64,000 bases of DNA. Source: an uncultured Oscillibacter sp. (lineage in GTDB: Bacteria > Bacillota > Clostridia > Oscillospirales > Oscillospiraceae). This document shows, piece after piece, positions 1 to 6,744 of this stretch; position 1 is the first letter of the stretch, and each line of letters opens with the position of its first letter. The translations under genes and the position numbers were made by a program. The notes under the pieces were generated by a model that saw nothing but the letters and a program-made list of their open reading frames with translations, was not told the origin of the DNA and did no database searches. The stretch is from assembly GCA_910588005.1 (NCBI GenBank), contig CAJUQM010000001.1, positions 1 to 64,000 of the forward strand. The letters run 5' to 3'.

Positions 1-131
1 AGCTAAGACACGGTTTAGGTGTTCTGTTGGTCCGTCAAATTGTTGAGGCGCATCACGGAACCATGGAAATTCTTAGTGAGCCGCAAAATGGGTATCAGAC
101 AGTTTTAGTTTTTCCCGGCGGGGAGACATAA
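1..131 (+). CDS. Sensor histidine kinase, C-terminal end (partial)
   Basis: Only the last 42 codons are inside the window, read from base 3 to the TAA at 129-131. The peptide has the G2-box glycine pattern (HGLGVLLVRQIVEAHHG) followed by the closing strands of a HATPase_c fold, ending VLVFPGGET. This is the usual end of a two-component sensor kinase that autophosphorylates on histidine. The input domains lie outside the window, so the signal is unknown. It lies outside the integrative element that starts at 592, so a link with the receiver-GGDEF protein at 2336 is not implied. Confidence 0.8.
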   Translation, partial: LRHGLGVLLVRQIVEAHHGTMEILSEPQNGYQTVLVFPGGET

Positions 132-134
132 GGA

Positions 135-175
135 AACGGAGAACGCTTGCATACGTTCTCCGTTGCTCTTTATTT
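135..175 (+). terminator. Rho-independent terminator after the histidine kinase
   Basis: An 11-bp perfect stem (135-145 with 154-164) with an 8-nt loop is followed by a T-rich tract. It starts four bases after the kinase stop codon. Confidence 0.75.
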
Positions 176-356
176 GGTTCTAATATATCAGCTCCGCAAC
201 TTGATTTTCATTGTAATGCATTTTCTCCCAAAAATTGGATTGGAAACAGCTTGTCCCATCGAAAATTTTAACAGGTTGTCTTTACACCATCGCCGCCGGA
301 AAAGGCTTATCCTACCAACAATCCAGTGTTTTCAAGGCTTTCCGGTCTTGTTGCGC

Positions 357-596
357 TTACGCCATCGCCCTATCCGCCGCCAAATCCTCTGTCAGATCAG
401 CGATGACGTCTCCTGTGACCTGCATGGTAGAAGCCGACCAGGGATAGCCGGAAGCAAATTGAGGATACACACCCGTGGTGTGATCCACGAAATAGGTGTC
501 AAATCCGGCAGTCCGGATCTGATCCTCTGACAGATTTCTGGTCAGTTGGTGCACAAGCGTTCCTACCATTTCCAAATGTCCCAGTTCTTCGGTACC
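357..596 (-). pseudogene. cotJC: cotJC (manganese-catalase-like spore coat protein), displaced 3' part
   Basis: Read from 596 down, the frame encodes GTEELGHLEMVGTLVHQLT and continues through the middle of CotJC to EDLAADRAMA, then stops at 357. CotJC is a ferritin-like protein of the spore coat related to di-manganese catalase. This segment begins right at the conserved E-x-x-H metal-ligand motif. The matching N-terminal part lies about 5.2 kb away at 5845-6032, separated by an integrative element. The C-terminal 40-45 residues expected for the family, including the last ligand helix, are missing: after the stop no frame down to 131 resembles CotJC. The gene would therefore be incomplete even after excision. 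The family call is strong; the decay is an inference from length. Confidence 0.85.
592..596. other. Left attachment-site core (GTACC)
   Basis: The five bases GTACC are shared with 5845-5849. To the left is host cotJC coding sequence (minus strand) and to the right is element sequence. The exact crossover, usually two bases for serine recombinases, cannot be fixed from one sequence. Confidence 0.75.
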
Positions 597-708
597 TGGA
601 AAGGGGTCAAAATGAACCCGTTTGAAAAAAGGACAGGCCTGTCTCAACTCGGGTAGAAAGATAAGGGTTTTCCATGCATATGTTAAAAAGAAGAGGGGGC
701 TGCATGTG

Positions 709-897
709 ATGAGAGAACGAGCGCGGCTGATCCGTGTGGAAAATTTTCATATGATTTCTAAAGAGACCAACTGCAAGTTTTTATTTGAACATCAGCGGGC
801 GATTCTGCTGGCATTAAAAGACAGCGGAATCCTGAGTGAAATACAGTACCATTTAGCAGAAGATCGGCTCAAAGGAGAGTTTGCGGCATTTATGTAA
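709..897 (+). CDS. Small SHOCT-like protein of the element
   Basis: 62 codons from the ATG at 709, which follows a purine-rich GAGGGGG ribosome-binding site. An upstream in-frame ATG at 622 would add a basic extension without a good binding site. The C-terminal half (LLALKDSGILSEIQYHLAEDRL) resembles the helical 'L-x-x-L-x-x-x-G-I-(L/I)-(S/T)-E-x-x-(Y/F)' pattern of short SHOCT-type oligomerisation domains, which are common in small mobile-element proteins. The function is unknown. It lies just inside the left edge of the element, pointing inward, and is AT-richer than the host DNA. Confidence 0.55.
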   Translation: MRERARLIRVENFHMISKETNCKFLFEHQRAILLALKDSGILSEIQYHLAEDRLKGEFAAFM

Positions 898-960
898 CAG
901 ATTGGCCCTTTAAAACAACGGTCCTTCCCTTGGCGGAGAAGGAGCAGTTAGCAAAGAACC

Positions 961-1127
961 AAAGCCGAGATTGAGATAATTTGTTTAGTGGGGGAGATAA
1001 TTTACAACTGATAGAAACAATCAGACGAATACACCCTTATGAAGAGCCGGCAATTCATGCTATTTCTTTGTGGCGGACTAGCTTTTTACGTCGGAACGCT
1101 TTGGTATTAAATCTCTGGATTTATTAG
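961..1127 (+). pseudogene. Remnant of a CutA/NIF3-like gene
   Basis: From base 999 one frame reads LIETIRRIHPYEEPAIHAISLW and ends at TAG 1125-1127. The HPYEEPAI segment is the hallmark of CutA1-type divalent-cation tolerance proteins and of the related insert in NIF3/YqfO proteins. Just upstream another frame reads KAEIEIICLVGEIIYN, which would fit the preceding strand after a frameshift. No start codon or N-terminal part is visible. I read this as a decayed fragment carried in the element. Confidence 0.45.
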
Positions 1128-1172
1128 AGAAAGAGCGGTATCAAATGATACCGCTCTTTCTCTAATAAATCC
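1117..1172. repeat. Perfect 27-bp inverted repeat with 2-nt loop
   Basis: The arms are 1117-1143 and 1146-1172, fully complementary, with AA between. The stem would be very stable as RNA or as a DNA cruciform. It overlaps the end of the CutA-like remnant and sits in the 440-bp stretch without an intact gene. It could be a bidirectional terminator, although neither side has a clean T-run outside the stem. Confidence 0.8.
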
Positions 1173-1296
1173 GAAAAGCAGTTTACAGCCCATACATAGA
1201 TGCACAATCCTGTTACCTGCTCTCTTTTCAGATTAGTGTTGCTACTGCTCTATTTTCAAAATCCTTCGTCAAAGTGACGAACCCCTGTGTATCAAC

Positions 1297-1325
1297 ATAG
1301 TGGCCCTCAAGCTGAAGGCCACTAT
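1297..1325. terminator. Hairpin between the element left arm and the XRE gene
   Basis: A 9-bp stem (1297-1305 with 1317-1325) is followed on the plus strand by ATTTTCCCCC. It lies just past the 3' end of the minus-strand XRE gene, which stops at 1341. Plausible as a terminator for plus-strand transcription; weaker for the XRE gene. Confidence 0.4.
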
Positions 1326-1340
1326 ATTTTCCCCCTTATG

Positions 1341-1808
1341 CTATTGTCCTTTTCCAAGTTTCCGAACCCAAATAACTATAACAGCAGCGGTTGCAATGAA
1401 AAATTCTGCGAATATAACCGGTTTTCCCATTATGTCCGTTTCGTGAAAAAGGAAGAAGTCATGCTCAACAAAGCATACTGCAAAGAATACCAGGTACACA
1501 GCGATTGAGTATAGAATACAAGCCCAAATCTGGTGCTGCCGTTGTTCACGGAAAAGCATCTGCTGTTGCTGCTTTTCCAGCATTTCAGTTTTCACGGATA
1601 AATCATCAATCTCAGATGACTTTAGCAGATAATCAGTTGTAACATCAAAAATTGTACTCAATGCCACAATCTTTTCCAATTCAGGAACGGCCTGCCCGCT
1701 TTCCCATTTGGAAATAGATTGTCTTGAAACATCAAGTCTCTCGGCTAGCTGCTCCTGTGTCATGCCTTTAGTCTTCCGCAAGGTCAAAAGCTTTTCTGAA
1801 AAATTCAT
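1341..1808 (-). CDS. XRE-family transcriptional regulator with membrane tail
   Basis: 155 residues. Residues 1-65 form a Cro/C1-type helix-turn-helix ([20 protein letters not shown], then [21 protein letters not shown]). A coiled, Gln-rich linker ([10 protein letters not shown]) and two hydrophobic segments at about 92-115 and 127-147 follow, ending in a basic tail. Such HTH plus two-TM proteins are common in Firmicutes and are thought to be membrane-anchored regulators. The ATG at 1808 follows GGAGGG. It is divergent from the receiver-GGDEF / PilZ genes and is the only regulator in the element, so it may control them or the recombinase. That control is inference. Confidence 0.85.
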   Translation of the reverse strand: MNFSEKLLTLRKTKGMTQEQLAERLDVSRQSISKWESGQAVPELEKIVALSTIFDVTTDYLLKSSEIDDLSVKTEMLEKQQQQMLFREQRQHQIWACILYSIAVYLVFFAVCFVEHDFFLFHETDIMGKPVIFAEFFIATAAVIVIWVRKLGKGQ

Positions 1809-1945
1809 AGGTCTTATACCCTCCTTGTTATGATGCTAAAATAATATTAGGATCCTCGATTGACTTCTATATAGTCCACTGAACATTTGCGCAACTAGCG
1901 GTAGCAATGCTGGAGCAATCTTAAAACACCTACATTTTTTGGCAT

Positions 1946-1974
1946 ACAATATAATATTTTCTTGCCTATTGCAA
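1946..1974 (-). promoter_or_regulatory. Putative promoter and operator of the XRE gene
   Basis: On the minus strand TTGCAA (1969-1974) and TATTGT (1946-1951) are separated by 17 bp. The -35 region overlaps a perfect 5-5-5 inverted repeat, CTTGC-ctatt-GCAAG, at 1961-1975, which is suitable for autoregulation by the XRE protein. About 140 bp lie between this and the start codon. Confidence 0.45.
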
Positions 1975-2106
1975 GAATAAGAATTGAGCCAGAATTGAGT
2001 CCACCGCATTTTGCGATGATTGTTATAGTTGTTGGGGGCTTTTGTGAAATCGCCGGAGTTTATAGCCGGCAACACTTATTTTAAAAGGGACGTTACCTAT
2101 CTTATC

Positions 2107-2135
2107 TTGACAAGCTATGTTTTTTTTCCTATAAT
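2107..2135 (+). promoter_or_regulatory. Consensus sigma-A promoter for the c-di-GMP pair
   Basis: TTGACA at 2107-2112, a 17-bp spacer, and TATAAT at 2130-2135: a perfect housekeeping promoter. Transcription should begin near 2142, about 195 bases before the start codon of the diguanylate cyclase gene. Confidence 0.85.
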
Positions 2136-2141
2136 TATATA

Positions 2142-2335
2142 GAATATTTTGGAGATCTAATAAAATTCAAATGTTTTAAACATCGCTAAAAAACACTTAA
2201 AAGGACGGGGTTTTATCCTTTGGTGCTACAGTGGATCTGTCTGACAAATTAGATCATGAAAGGGCTGTTTTTTCGTATGTTAACTGCCGTCAGACGGATG
2301 AAAAGTCACATACTACTCACATAAGGAGTGAAAAA
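2142..2335 (+). promoter_or_regulatory. Long 5' leader of the diguanylate cyclase gene
   Basis: Roughly 195 untranslated bases run between the consensus promoter and the ATG. Small hairpins can be drawn (for example GATCT...AGATC at about 2233-2254). I do not see the conserved core of a GEMM-I c-di-GMP riboswitch. The leader may be regulatory, or translation may begin at an upstream in-frame codon near 2231. Confidence 0.3.
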
Positions 2336-3253
2336 ATGGAAAAGGTATTGATCGTTGACGATAGTCCTTTGCAAGCGATGCAGCTGAAGTCCATTTTGGA
2401 TTCGGATTATGATGTCACCTGTGTCCACACACCAGAAATGGGGCTATCTTATGCCAGCAGCGGAGACTATTCTCTGATCTTGCTGGATGTGGTCATGCCA
2501 GGCATGGATGGGTTCATGCTCTTGAAAAAATTGCAGGAAGAAGTCTTTACCCAGCACATTCCCGTTATTTTAATTACGAGTCTTGCAGATATCGAGCACG
2601 AAGAGCGGGGGCTGACCTTGGGGGCGGTGGATTATATTGCCAAGCCCTTCCACCCATTGATTGTAAAGGCTAGAGTCAATACCCATATCAAACTCTACCA
2701 ATACCGCAAACAGGTGGAAGACCAGTCTATGACGGATCAGCTGACTGGTGTAGCGAATCGCCGCCGCCACGATAGCTACAGTCTTTTAAGATGGCAGGAG
2801 GCTATGCGCCTGCACGTTCCGTTCTCTGTCTGCATGTTTGACATTGACAAATTCAAAGTATACAATGATACATTTGGTCATCCTGCTGGGGACAAAGTTA
2901 TTGCTGGCGTGGCAAAGACAGCGGCGTCGTATCTGCAGCGGAGCACAGACTTTTTTGCCCGATATGGCGGAGAGGAGTTTGTCGCGTTTCTAATTGGGGA
3001 AGATGCCGTCAAGGCGTTTGATCACCTGAAAAAGGTCCGTCAGGCGGTTGAGGATCTTCATATTCCGCATAACCCATCAGTCTCCCAATGGGTTACGATC
3101 AGCATCGGCGGTGTTACGATGATTCCACAGATGAAAAATTCCTATGACGCATGTTTAAAAATTGCGGATACAATGCTGTATGATGCCAAAAGATATGGCC
3201 GGAACAGAGTTGTTTGGGCAGATGAAGCCATGAAACAGATGCTGGAAAAGTGA
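2336..3253 (+). CDS. Response regulator with GGDEF domain (diguanylate cyclase)
   Basis: Predicted to make c-di-GMP from two GTP when its receiver is phosphorylated. Residues 1-120 are a receiver domain with the acidic pair (VDDS), phospho-acceptor Asp in LILLDVVMPGMDG, the Thr/Ser position (ILITSL) and the Lys (AKPF). Residues 130-305 are GGDEF with an active YGGEEF loop. An RxxD inhibitory site (RSTD) lies five residues before it, so product inhibition is expected. The ATG at 2336 is chosen because AAGGAG precedes it by 7 bases; the open frame extends to 2231 without a binding site. No partner kinase lies in the element. The PilZ gene 51 bp downstream is the likely c-di-GMP receptor. Confidence 0.93.
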   Translation: MEKVLIVDDSPLQAMQLKSILDSDYDVTCVHTPEMGLSYASSGDYSLILLDVVMPGMDGFMLLKKLQEEVFTQHIPVILITSLADIEHEERGLTLGAVDYIAKPFHPLIVKARVNTHIKLYQYRKQVEDQSMTDQLTGVANRRRHDSYSLLRWQEAMRLHVPFSVCMFDIDKFKVYNDTFGHPAGDKVIAGVAKTAASYLQRSTDFFARYGGEEFVAFLIGEDAVKAFDHLKKVRQAVEDLHIPHNPSVSQWVTISIGGVTMIPQMKNSYDACLKIADTMLYDAKRYGRNRVVWADEAMKQMLEK

Positions 3254-3304
3254 AGTCTCTCCAATATGCGAAAACAATAGGGGGACAGGAAGGAAGGTAC
3301 GGTT

Positions 3305-4000
3305 GTGGGATTACTGAGCCTATTTAAGAAGAAATCCCAGATGGAACAGGCTGAAACCCCTGTTGAGACTGCGGAGACAGAGGAGTTTGAGATTTATTCA
3401 GGCATGCGGGTAGAGGTAACTACTCTGGACGGTGATCTGCTTTTTACCGCAAAGCTGATGGGCCTTCATGGAAATACAGCGGAACTCTATCAGTATTCTG
3501 AGGCGGAGATTTCCCAGGAAACCGAACCGCTCCATGTGAAAATACGTGGCTATCATGATCATGACCGGAAAGCTGTTCACATGGAGGCTACGATTTCACC
3601 AAAGCCGAAGCATATATGGCAAGTAGAGGATTTGGCCATCGCTAAAGTAGGAAATGACCGTGCTTTTTTCCGTCTGAATACCAACATTGACGCCACTGCC
3701 ACCACATTTCAAGGGATTGGTATTGGAGAAAAACCCTGTAAGCTGTTGAATATCAGTGTCGGCGGGGCATGTATTGGCTCGGAACACCAATACCAGGAAG
3801 GTGATAAGTTCCTGCTGAAGGTCAAACTGCTGGAAGACCGGGAGGTCTCAGCAATGTTTTGTCAGGTGATTCGAATCATAGAAAAAGAGGATGCTAAGTT
3901 TGAGTACGGCTGCCGCTTTTTAGAGTTAAATGAGGCTGACGAGGCAAAAATTACTCAAAATATCTTTGCGGTCCAACGGAAGAAGCGTGGGATTTCTTAA
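3305..4000 (+). CDS. PilZ-domain c-di-GMP receptor, YcgR-like
   Basis: 231 residues from a GTG start behind GAAGGAAGG. The N-terminal half (about 30-120) resembles the beta-barrel YcgR-N/PilZN domain that precedes PilZ in flagellar-brake proteins. The PilZ domain follows with both ligand motifs: RAFFR (RxxxR) and NISVGG ((D/N)xSxxG). It should bind the c-di-GMP made by the cyclase just upstream and act on an unknown target. No flagellar or polysaccharide genes occur in this window. It is followed by a strong hairpin, so the two genes form a closed operon within the element. Confidence 0.88.
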   Translation: MGLLSLFKKKSQMEQAETPVETAETEEFEIYSGMRVEVTTLDGDLLFTAKLMGLHGNTAELYQYSEAEISQETEPLHVKIRGYHDHDRKAVHMEATISPKPKHIWQVEDLAIAKVGNDRAFFRLNTNIDATATTFQGIGIGEKPCKLLNISVGGACIGSEHQYQEGDKFLLKVKLLEDREVSAMFCQVIRIIEKEDAKFEYGCRFLELNEADEAKITQNIFAVQRKKRGIS

Positions 4001-4062
4001 ATTGCGGTATATATAAAATTACTTCCTATCGGAGAAAACCATTTTTGAGATTTATGATGTCT

Positions 4063-4109
4063 TCATCCCCGGTGCGGCGTGTTATCGGCGCTGCACCGGG
4101 GATGATTTT
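4063..4109 (+). terminator. Terminator after the PilZ gene
   Basis: A 13-bp perfect stem (4063-4075 with 4093-4105) is followed by TTTTAAAA. It separates the c-di-GMP operon from the recombinase gene. Confidence 0.75.
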
Positions 4110-4190
4110 AAAATTGGGGAAAATTATGCCCCGGCTGTGCATATTCTATGGCAGTATTCGAATCTCTCCCTGTGGCATTCCAGGGTCACA

Positions 4191-5804
4191 ATGATGAAAT
4201 TTCCGAAAAGGGTGAGGTATATGGTTCAGGTAGCGGCCTATTGCCGGGTATCGACTGACCGGGAAGATCAGGCCAACTCCTTTGTGAGTCAACAGCAATA
4301 TTTTAAGGAGTATATTGAGCGCTGTCCAAGCTGGAACCTCTATAAAATCTATGCCGACGAAGGGATTACCGGCACATCCACCAAAAATCGGACCGCCTTT
4401 AATCAAATGATGGAAGACGCCCGCCAAGGATGCTTTCAGCTGATTCTCACCAAAGAAGTCAGCCGCTTCTCGCGAAATATTTTGGACACGATTTCCTATA
4501 CCCGGGAATTAAAGGCACTGGGCATAGCCGTTGTATTTGCAAACGATAATATCAACACTCTGGAGCCGGACGCGGAACTGCGGCTGTCCATTATGGCCTC
4601 CCTTGCCCAGGAGGAGAGCCGCAGGACCTCCAGCCGGGTCAAATGGGGGCAATCCAGGAGGATGGAACAGGGCGTTGTCTTTGGAAGATCGCTCCTTGGA
4701 TATGATGTAAAGGGAGGAGACTTGATCGTTAATCCAAAGGAAGCGGAGCTGGTAAAACTTATTTTCAGTAAGTATGGTTTGGAAAAAAAGGGCACAACTG
4801 TCATTGCCCGGGAACTTCGTGAGGCGGGATACCGCACTCATAGAGGAAATGTCAGGTGGTCGCCCAGTCATATTGTGAAGATCTTAAAGAATGAAAAATA
4901 TGTGGGTGATTTGGTACAAAAAAAGACATTTACTCCTGATTACCTGAACCACGCAAAAAAGACCAACCATGGTGAGGAAAAGCTGGTGGTCCTGGTCAAC
5001 CATCACGAGCCTATTGTGGACCGGGAGTTGTGGGAATTGGTACAGACGGAATTAAAAAAGCGCAGCCGGAGCGAAAAAAAAACCGCTGGGCATTCCAACC
5101 GATACATTTTCAGCGGAAAAATCAAATGCGGTCAATGCGGAGCCAGCTTTGTATCGAGAAAGAAAACCTACAGGAGTGGAACTTCCTACAGATATTGGAG
5201 CTGCTATACCGCCATATCAGAGGGCATCCGGCGCCTGGACGCAAACGGCTGCAAAGTGGGCTGCGACGTGGGAAAGACGCTTCGTGAGGAATTGGCCATG
5301 GAAATGCTGCGGCAGTCTCTCAGCGCACTGCAGCTGGACAGGGAAGAGCTTATACAAAAGATCACTGGTCTCGTTTTGGAGGTCCTTGAAGCGGGAAGAA
5401 CAGATCAACAAGCCAGCCAAAGATCTTTGGAACATGACATTCATCTACTGTGCCAAAAAAAGGCGGATGCCTTAGACGCCTTTTTTTCAAAACAAATATC
5501 AAAAGAGGATTTGGACTTGGTCATTGCACGATATGGACAGGAGACGGAATTTCTGCGGAAAAAACTAACCGCGACGCAGGCGGAACAAGATAAGTCCGCC
5601 TGTGGGGCGGCGTCTCTTTGTGAGCAAGTGACGATGATTGTAGACGGTCGGTCTGGCAGCGAGGTCTTTTGGAAAAACATTCTCGATCATATGATTGTCC
5701 ACAAAAATAAAACCGTAGAGGTGAGGCTACAGGCGCTGCCCCATAGATTTCAATTTACTCTTGAGCCTGCAAGTGCAAAATCCCTCTGCGAATCGACGTC
5801 ATAG
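4191..5804 (+). CDS. Large serine recombinase (integrase of the element)
   Basis: About 537 residues. The resolvase domain starts VAAYCRVSTDREDQ, giving the nucleophilic serine, and contains SRFSRN and the R-R motif EESRRTSSR. A recombinase domain (about 170-280) follows, then a zinc ribbon beginning at GKIKCGQCGASF with later cysteines at YWSC and NGCKVGC, and a coiled coil (about 380-470). Large serine recombinases join short attP and attB sites without host factors, and excision usually needs a directionality factor. ATG codons at 4191, 4194 and 4221 are all possible; 4221 has GGTGAGG close upstream. The stop lies 40 bp from the right attachment core, typical of an element integrase, so it is the best candidate for having moved this element into cotJC. 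Confidence 0.95.
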   Translation: MMKFPKRVRYMVQVAAYCRVSTDREDQANSFVSQQQYFKEYIERCPSWNLYKIYADEGITGTSTKNRTAFNQMMEDARQGCFQLILTKEVSRFSRNILDTISYTRELKALGIAVVFANDNINTLEPDAELRLSIMASLAQEESRRTSSRVKWGQSRRMEQGVVFGRSLLGYDVKGGDLIVNPKEAELVKLIFSKYGLEKKGTTVIARELREAGYRTHRGNVRWSPSHIVKILKNEKYVGDLVQKKTFTPDYLNHAKKTNHGEEKLVVLVNHHEPIVDRELWELVQTELKKRSRSEKKTAGHSNRYIFSGKIKCGQCGASFVSRKKTYRSGTSYRYWSCYTAISEGIRRLDANGCKVGCDVGKTLREELAMEMLRQSLSALQLDREELIQKITGLVLEVLEAGRTDQQASQRSLEHDIHLLCQKKADALDAFFSKQISKEDLDLVIARYGQETEFLRKKLTATQAEQDKSACGAASLCEQVTMIVDGRSGSEVFWKNILDHMIVHKNKTVEVRLQALPHRFQFTLEPASAKSLCESTS

Positions 5805-5844
5805 ACAGACGTATGGAGGGAAATGGGCACATAACAACCCCTCT

Positions 5845-5849
5845 GTACC
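5845..5849. other. Right attachment-site core (GTACC)
   Basis: Same five bases as 592-596. To the right the cotJC reading frame (minus strand) is intact up to its start at 6032. To the left the frame runs into element sequence and stops at 5799. Confidence 0.75.
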
Positions 5850-6032
5850 GATATCGGTCAGCAATCCCTTCAGTTCCGCATAGGGCATAGAATACCGCTG
5901 GCTCAAATACCGCAGCGACGCTCCCAGCTCGCCGTCCGGTCCGCCATATTGGCTGATAATGACCGCAGCCAGCTTTGGGTTGGTGTTTTTAATCTTTACT
6001 GGGTACTGTAATTTTTTCTCGTAGACAAACAT
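5845..6032 (-). pseudogene. cotJC: cotJC, 5' part up to the element
   Basis: From the ATG at 6032 the frame encodes the CotJC N-terminus (MFVYEKKLQYPVKIKN, then QYGGPDGELGASLRYLSQRY and GLLTDIGT), about 62 residues. It then enters the element and ends with an unrelated tail at 5799. The next expected residues (EELGHLEM) are at 592 downward. The start codon overlaps the stop of the CotJA-CotJB gene (TGATG), so the genes are translationally coupled. CotJC belongs to the spore coat of Bacilli and Clostridia and is Mn-catalase-like. As it stands, this copy makes only a stub without the metal site. Confidence 0.9.
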
Positions 6033-6499
6033 CAGTCATTCCCTCCAAAATCCCAGGGCCAGGGGTCCTTCAGCCAAGCGTAACCATCCTCCGGGGTTAA
6101 ATCGGTCTGGAACAAGGGGCCGCACATCTTCTGGTATTTCTCCTGCCCCTCTTTCAAGAGCTTGACGTAGGACCAGTATAGCTGCAGAGCGTCTTGATCC
6201 TGGGCATGGGTGGTCAAATAGAGTCCCAGTTCATCAACGGCAAAACTCAGCGCCATCAGTTCCACCAAAGCGGTGTTTGCCAGCTTGGTTTTGGCTTGGA
6301 TCGCCGCTTTGAACGGCAGGTTAAGTCCAGGAAATAAAGTACCGGTTTCTAATGCCTCCATCCTGCTGTAACGCGCAGGATTGTTCTCCTGTGTGGGAAT
6401 ATAGGGAAACGCCAGCTGGGCGCAGCTGCCGCCAGGCAAGGTGCCTTGGCCAACGCCGCAGGCGGAGTTTTCTGGTTTATTCTGTTCAGGTTTTTCCAT
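6032..6499 (-). CDS. CotJA-CotJB fusion, spore coat assembly
   Basis: 155 residues carrying two families normally encoded by separate genes. A CotJA-like segment spans about 30-70 (AQLAFPYIPTQ, then MEALETGTLFPGLNLPF). A CotJB segment spans about 78-155 (VELMALSFAVDELGLYLTTH, ending DPWPWDFGGND). In Bacillus and Clostridium cotJA-cotJB-cotJC form one sigma-E operon whose products are placed in the inner coat. The start is preceded by AAGGAGG at 14 bases; an ATG 10 bases further upstream is out of frame. The next gene in the operon is the broken cotJC. Confidence 0.88.
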   Translation of the reverse strand: MEKPEQNKPENSACGVGQGTLPGGSCAQLAFPYIPTQENNPARYSRMEALETGTLFPGLNLPFKAAIQAKTKLANTALVELMALSFAVDELGLYLTTHAQDQDALQLYWSYVKLLKEGQEKYQKMCGPLFQTDLTPEDGYAWLKDPWPWDFGGND

Positions 6500-6616
6500 T
6501 TGTCATGGACGCCTCCTTCTCATGAAGCGCGCAAGGGAAAAGGGCCGGCCTTGATTCGCGCGCGACGCCTTACTGTGGCCCGCCGGCCAATGCGGGCCAC
6601 ATCATGCGTTCATTCC

Positions 6617-6638
6617 ATTGTATGCCGGAATCCGGCAT
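6617..6638 (-). promoter_or_regulatory. Possible sigma-E -10 element and palindrome upstream of cotJ
   Basis: On the minus strand CATACAAT (6617-6624) equals the sigma-E -10 consensus. It abuts a perfect 7-3-7 palindrome (6622-6638). A good -35 element at the right distance is not seen. It lies about 118 bp before the cotJA-cotJB start. Confidence 0.3.
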
Positions 6639-6662
6639 TTGGAAAGCAGGCAAAATTTTGGT

Positions 6663-6691
6663 TTGCCTTCTGGAGAGCAAACAGGTATAAT
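6663..6691 (+). promoter_or_regulatory. Putative promoter of cwlD-radA
   Basis: TTGCCT at 6663-6668 and a perfect TATAAT at 6686-6691 are separated by 17 bp. Transcription would start about 50 bases before the cwlD ATG. Confidence 0.6.
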
Positions 6692-6744
6692 AGTGCATAA
6701 GGGATAAGCTATTGAACATAGCCTCCATACGGAGGTGCTTTCCC

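Larger units (their letters stand above)
592..5849. mobile_element. Integrative element of about 5.25 kb splitting cotJC
   Basis: The boundaries are inferred from the broken host gene. cotJC is in frame up to a GTACC at 5845-5849 and resumes at a GTACC at 592-596. Joining the outer flanks at this core gives ...LLTDIG-TEELGHLEM..., the intact family sequence. The joined inner ends give an attP-like site with partial dyad symmetry (ACCCCT and AGGGGT arms either side of the core), as expected for a serine recombinase. The recombinase gene ends 40 bp inside the right edge. Cargo: a SHOCT-like small protein, an XRE regulator, a receiver-GGDEF protein and a PilZ protein. No relaxase, replication or structural genes are present, so the element is neither a conjugative element nor a full prophage. 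Confidence 0.85.

Noticed and set aside
1117..1172. Terminal inverted repeats of an insertion sequence
   Set aside because: The two arms are only 2 bases apart, so nothing lies between them; no transposase is nearby.
1836..2075. 79-codon frame on the minus strand upstream of the XRE gene
   Set aside because: No ribosome site, odd composition, and it covers the probable XRE promoter and operator.
2142..2335. c-di-GMP riboswitch before the GGDEF gene
   Set aside because: The long leader and the c-di-GMP context invite this idea, but I do not see the conserved GEMM-I core, and no covariance search could be run.
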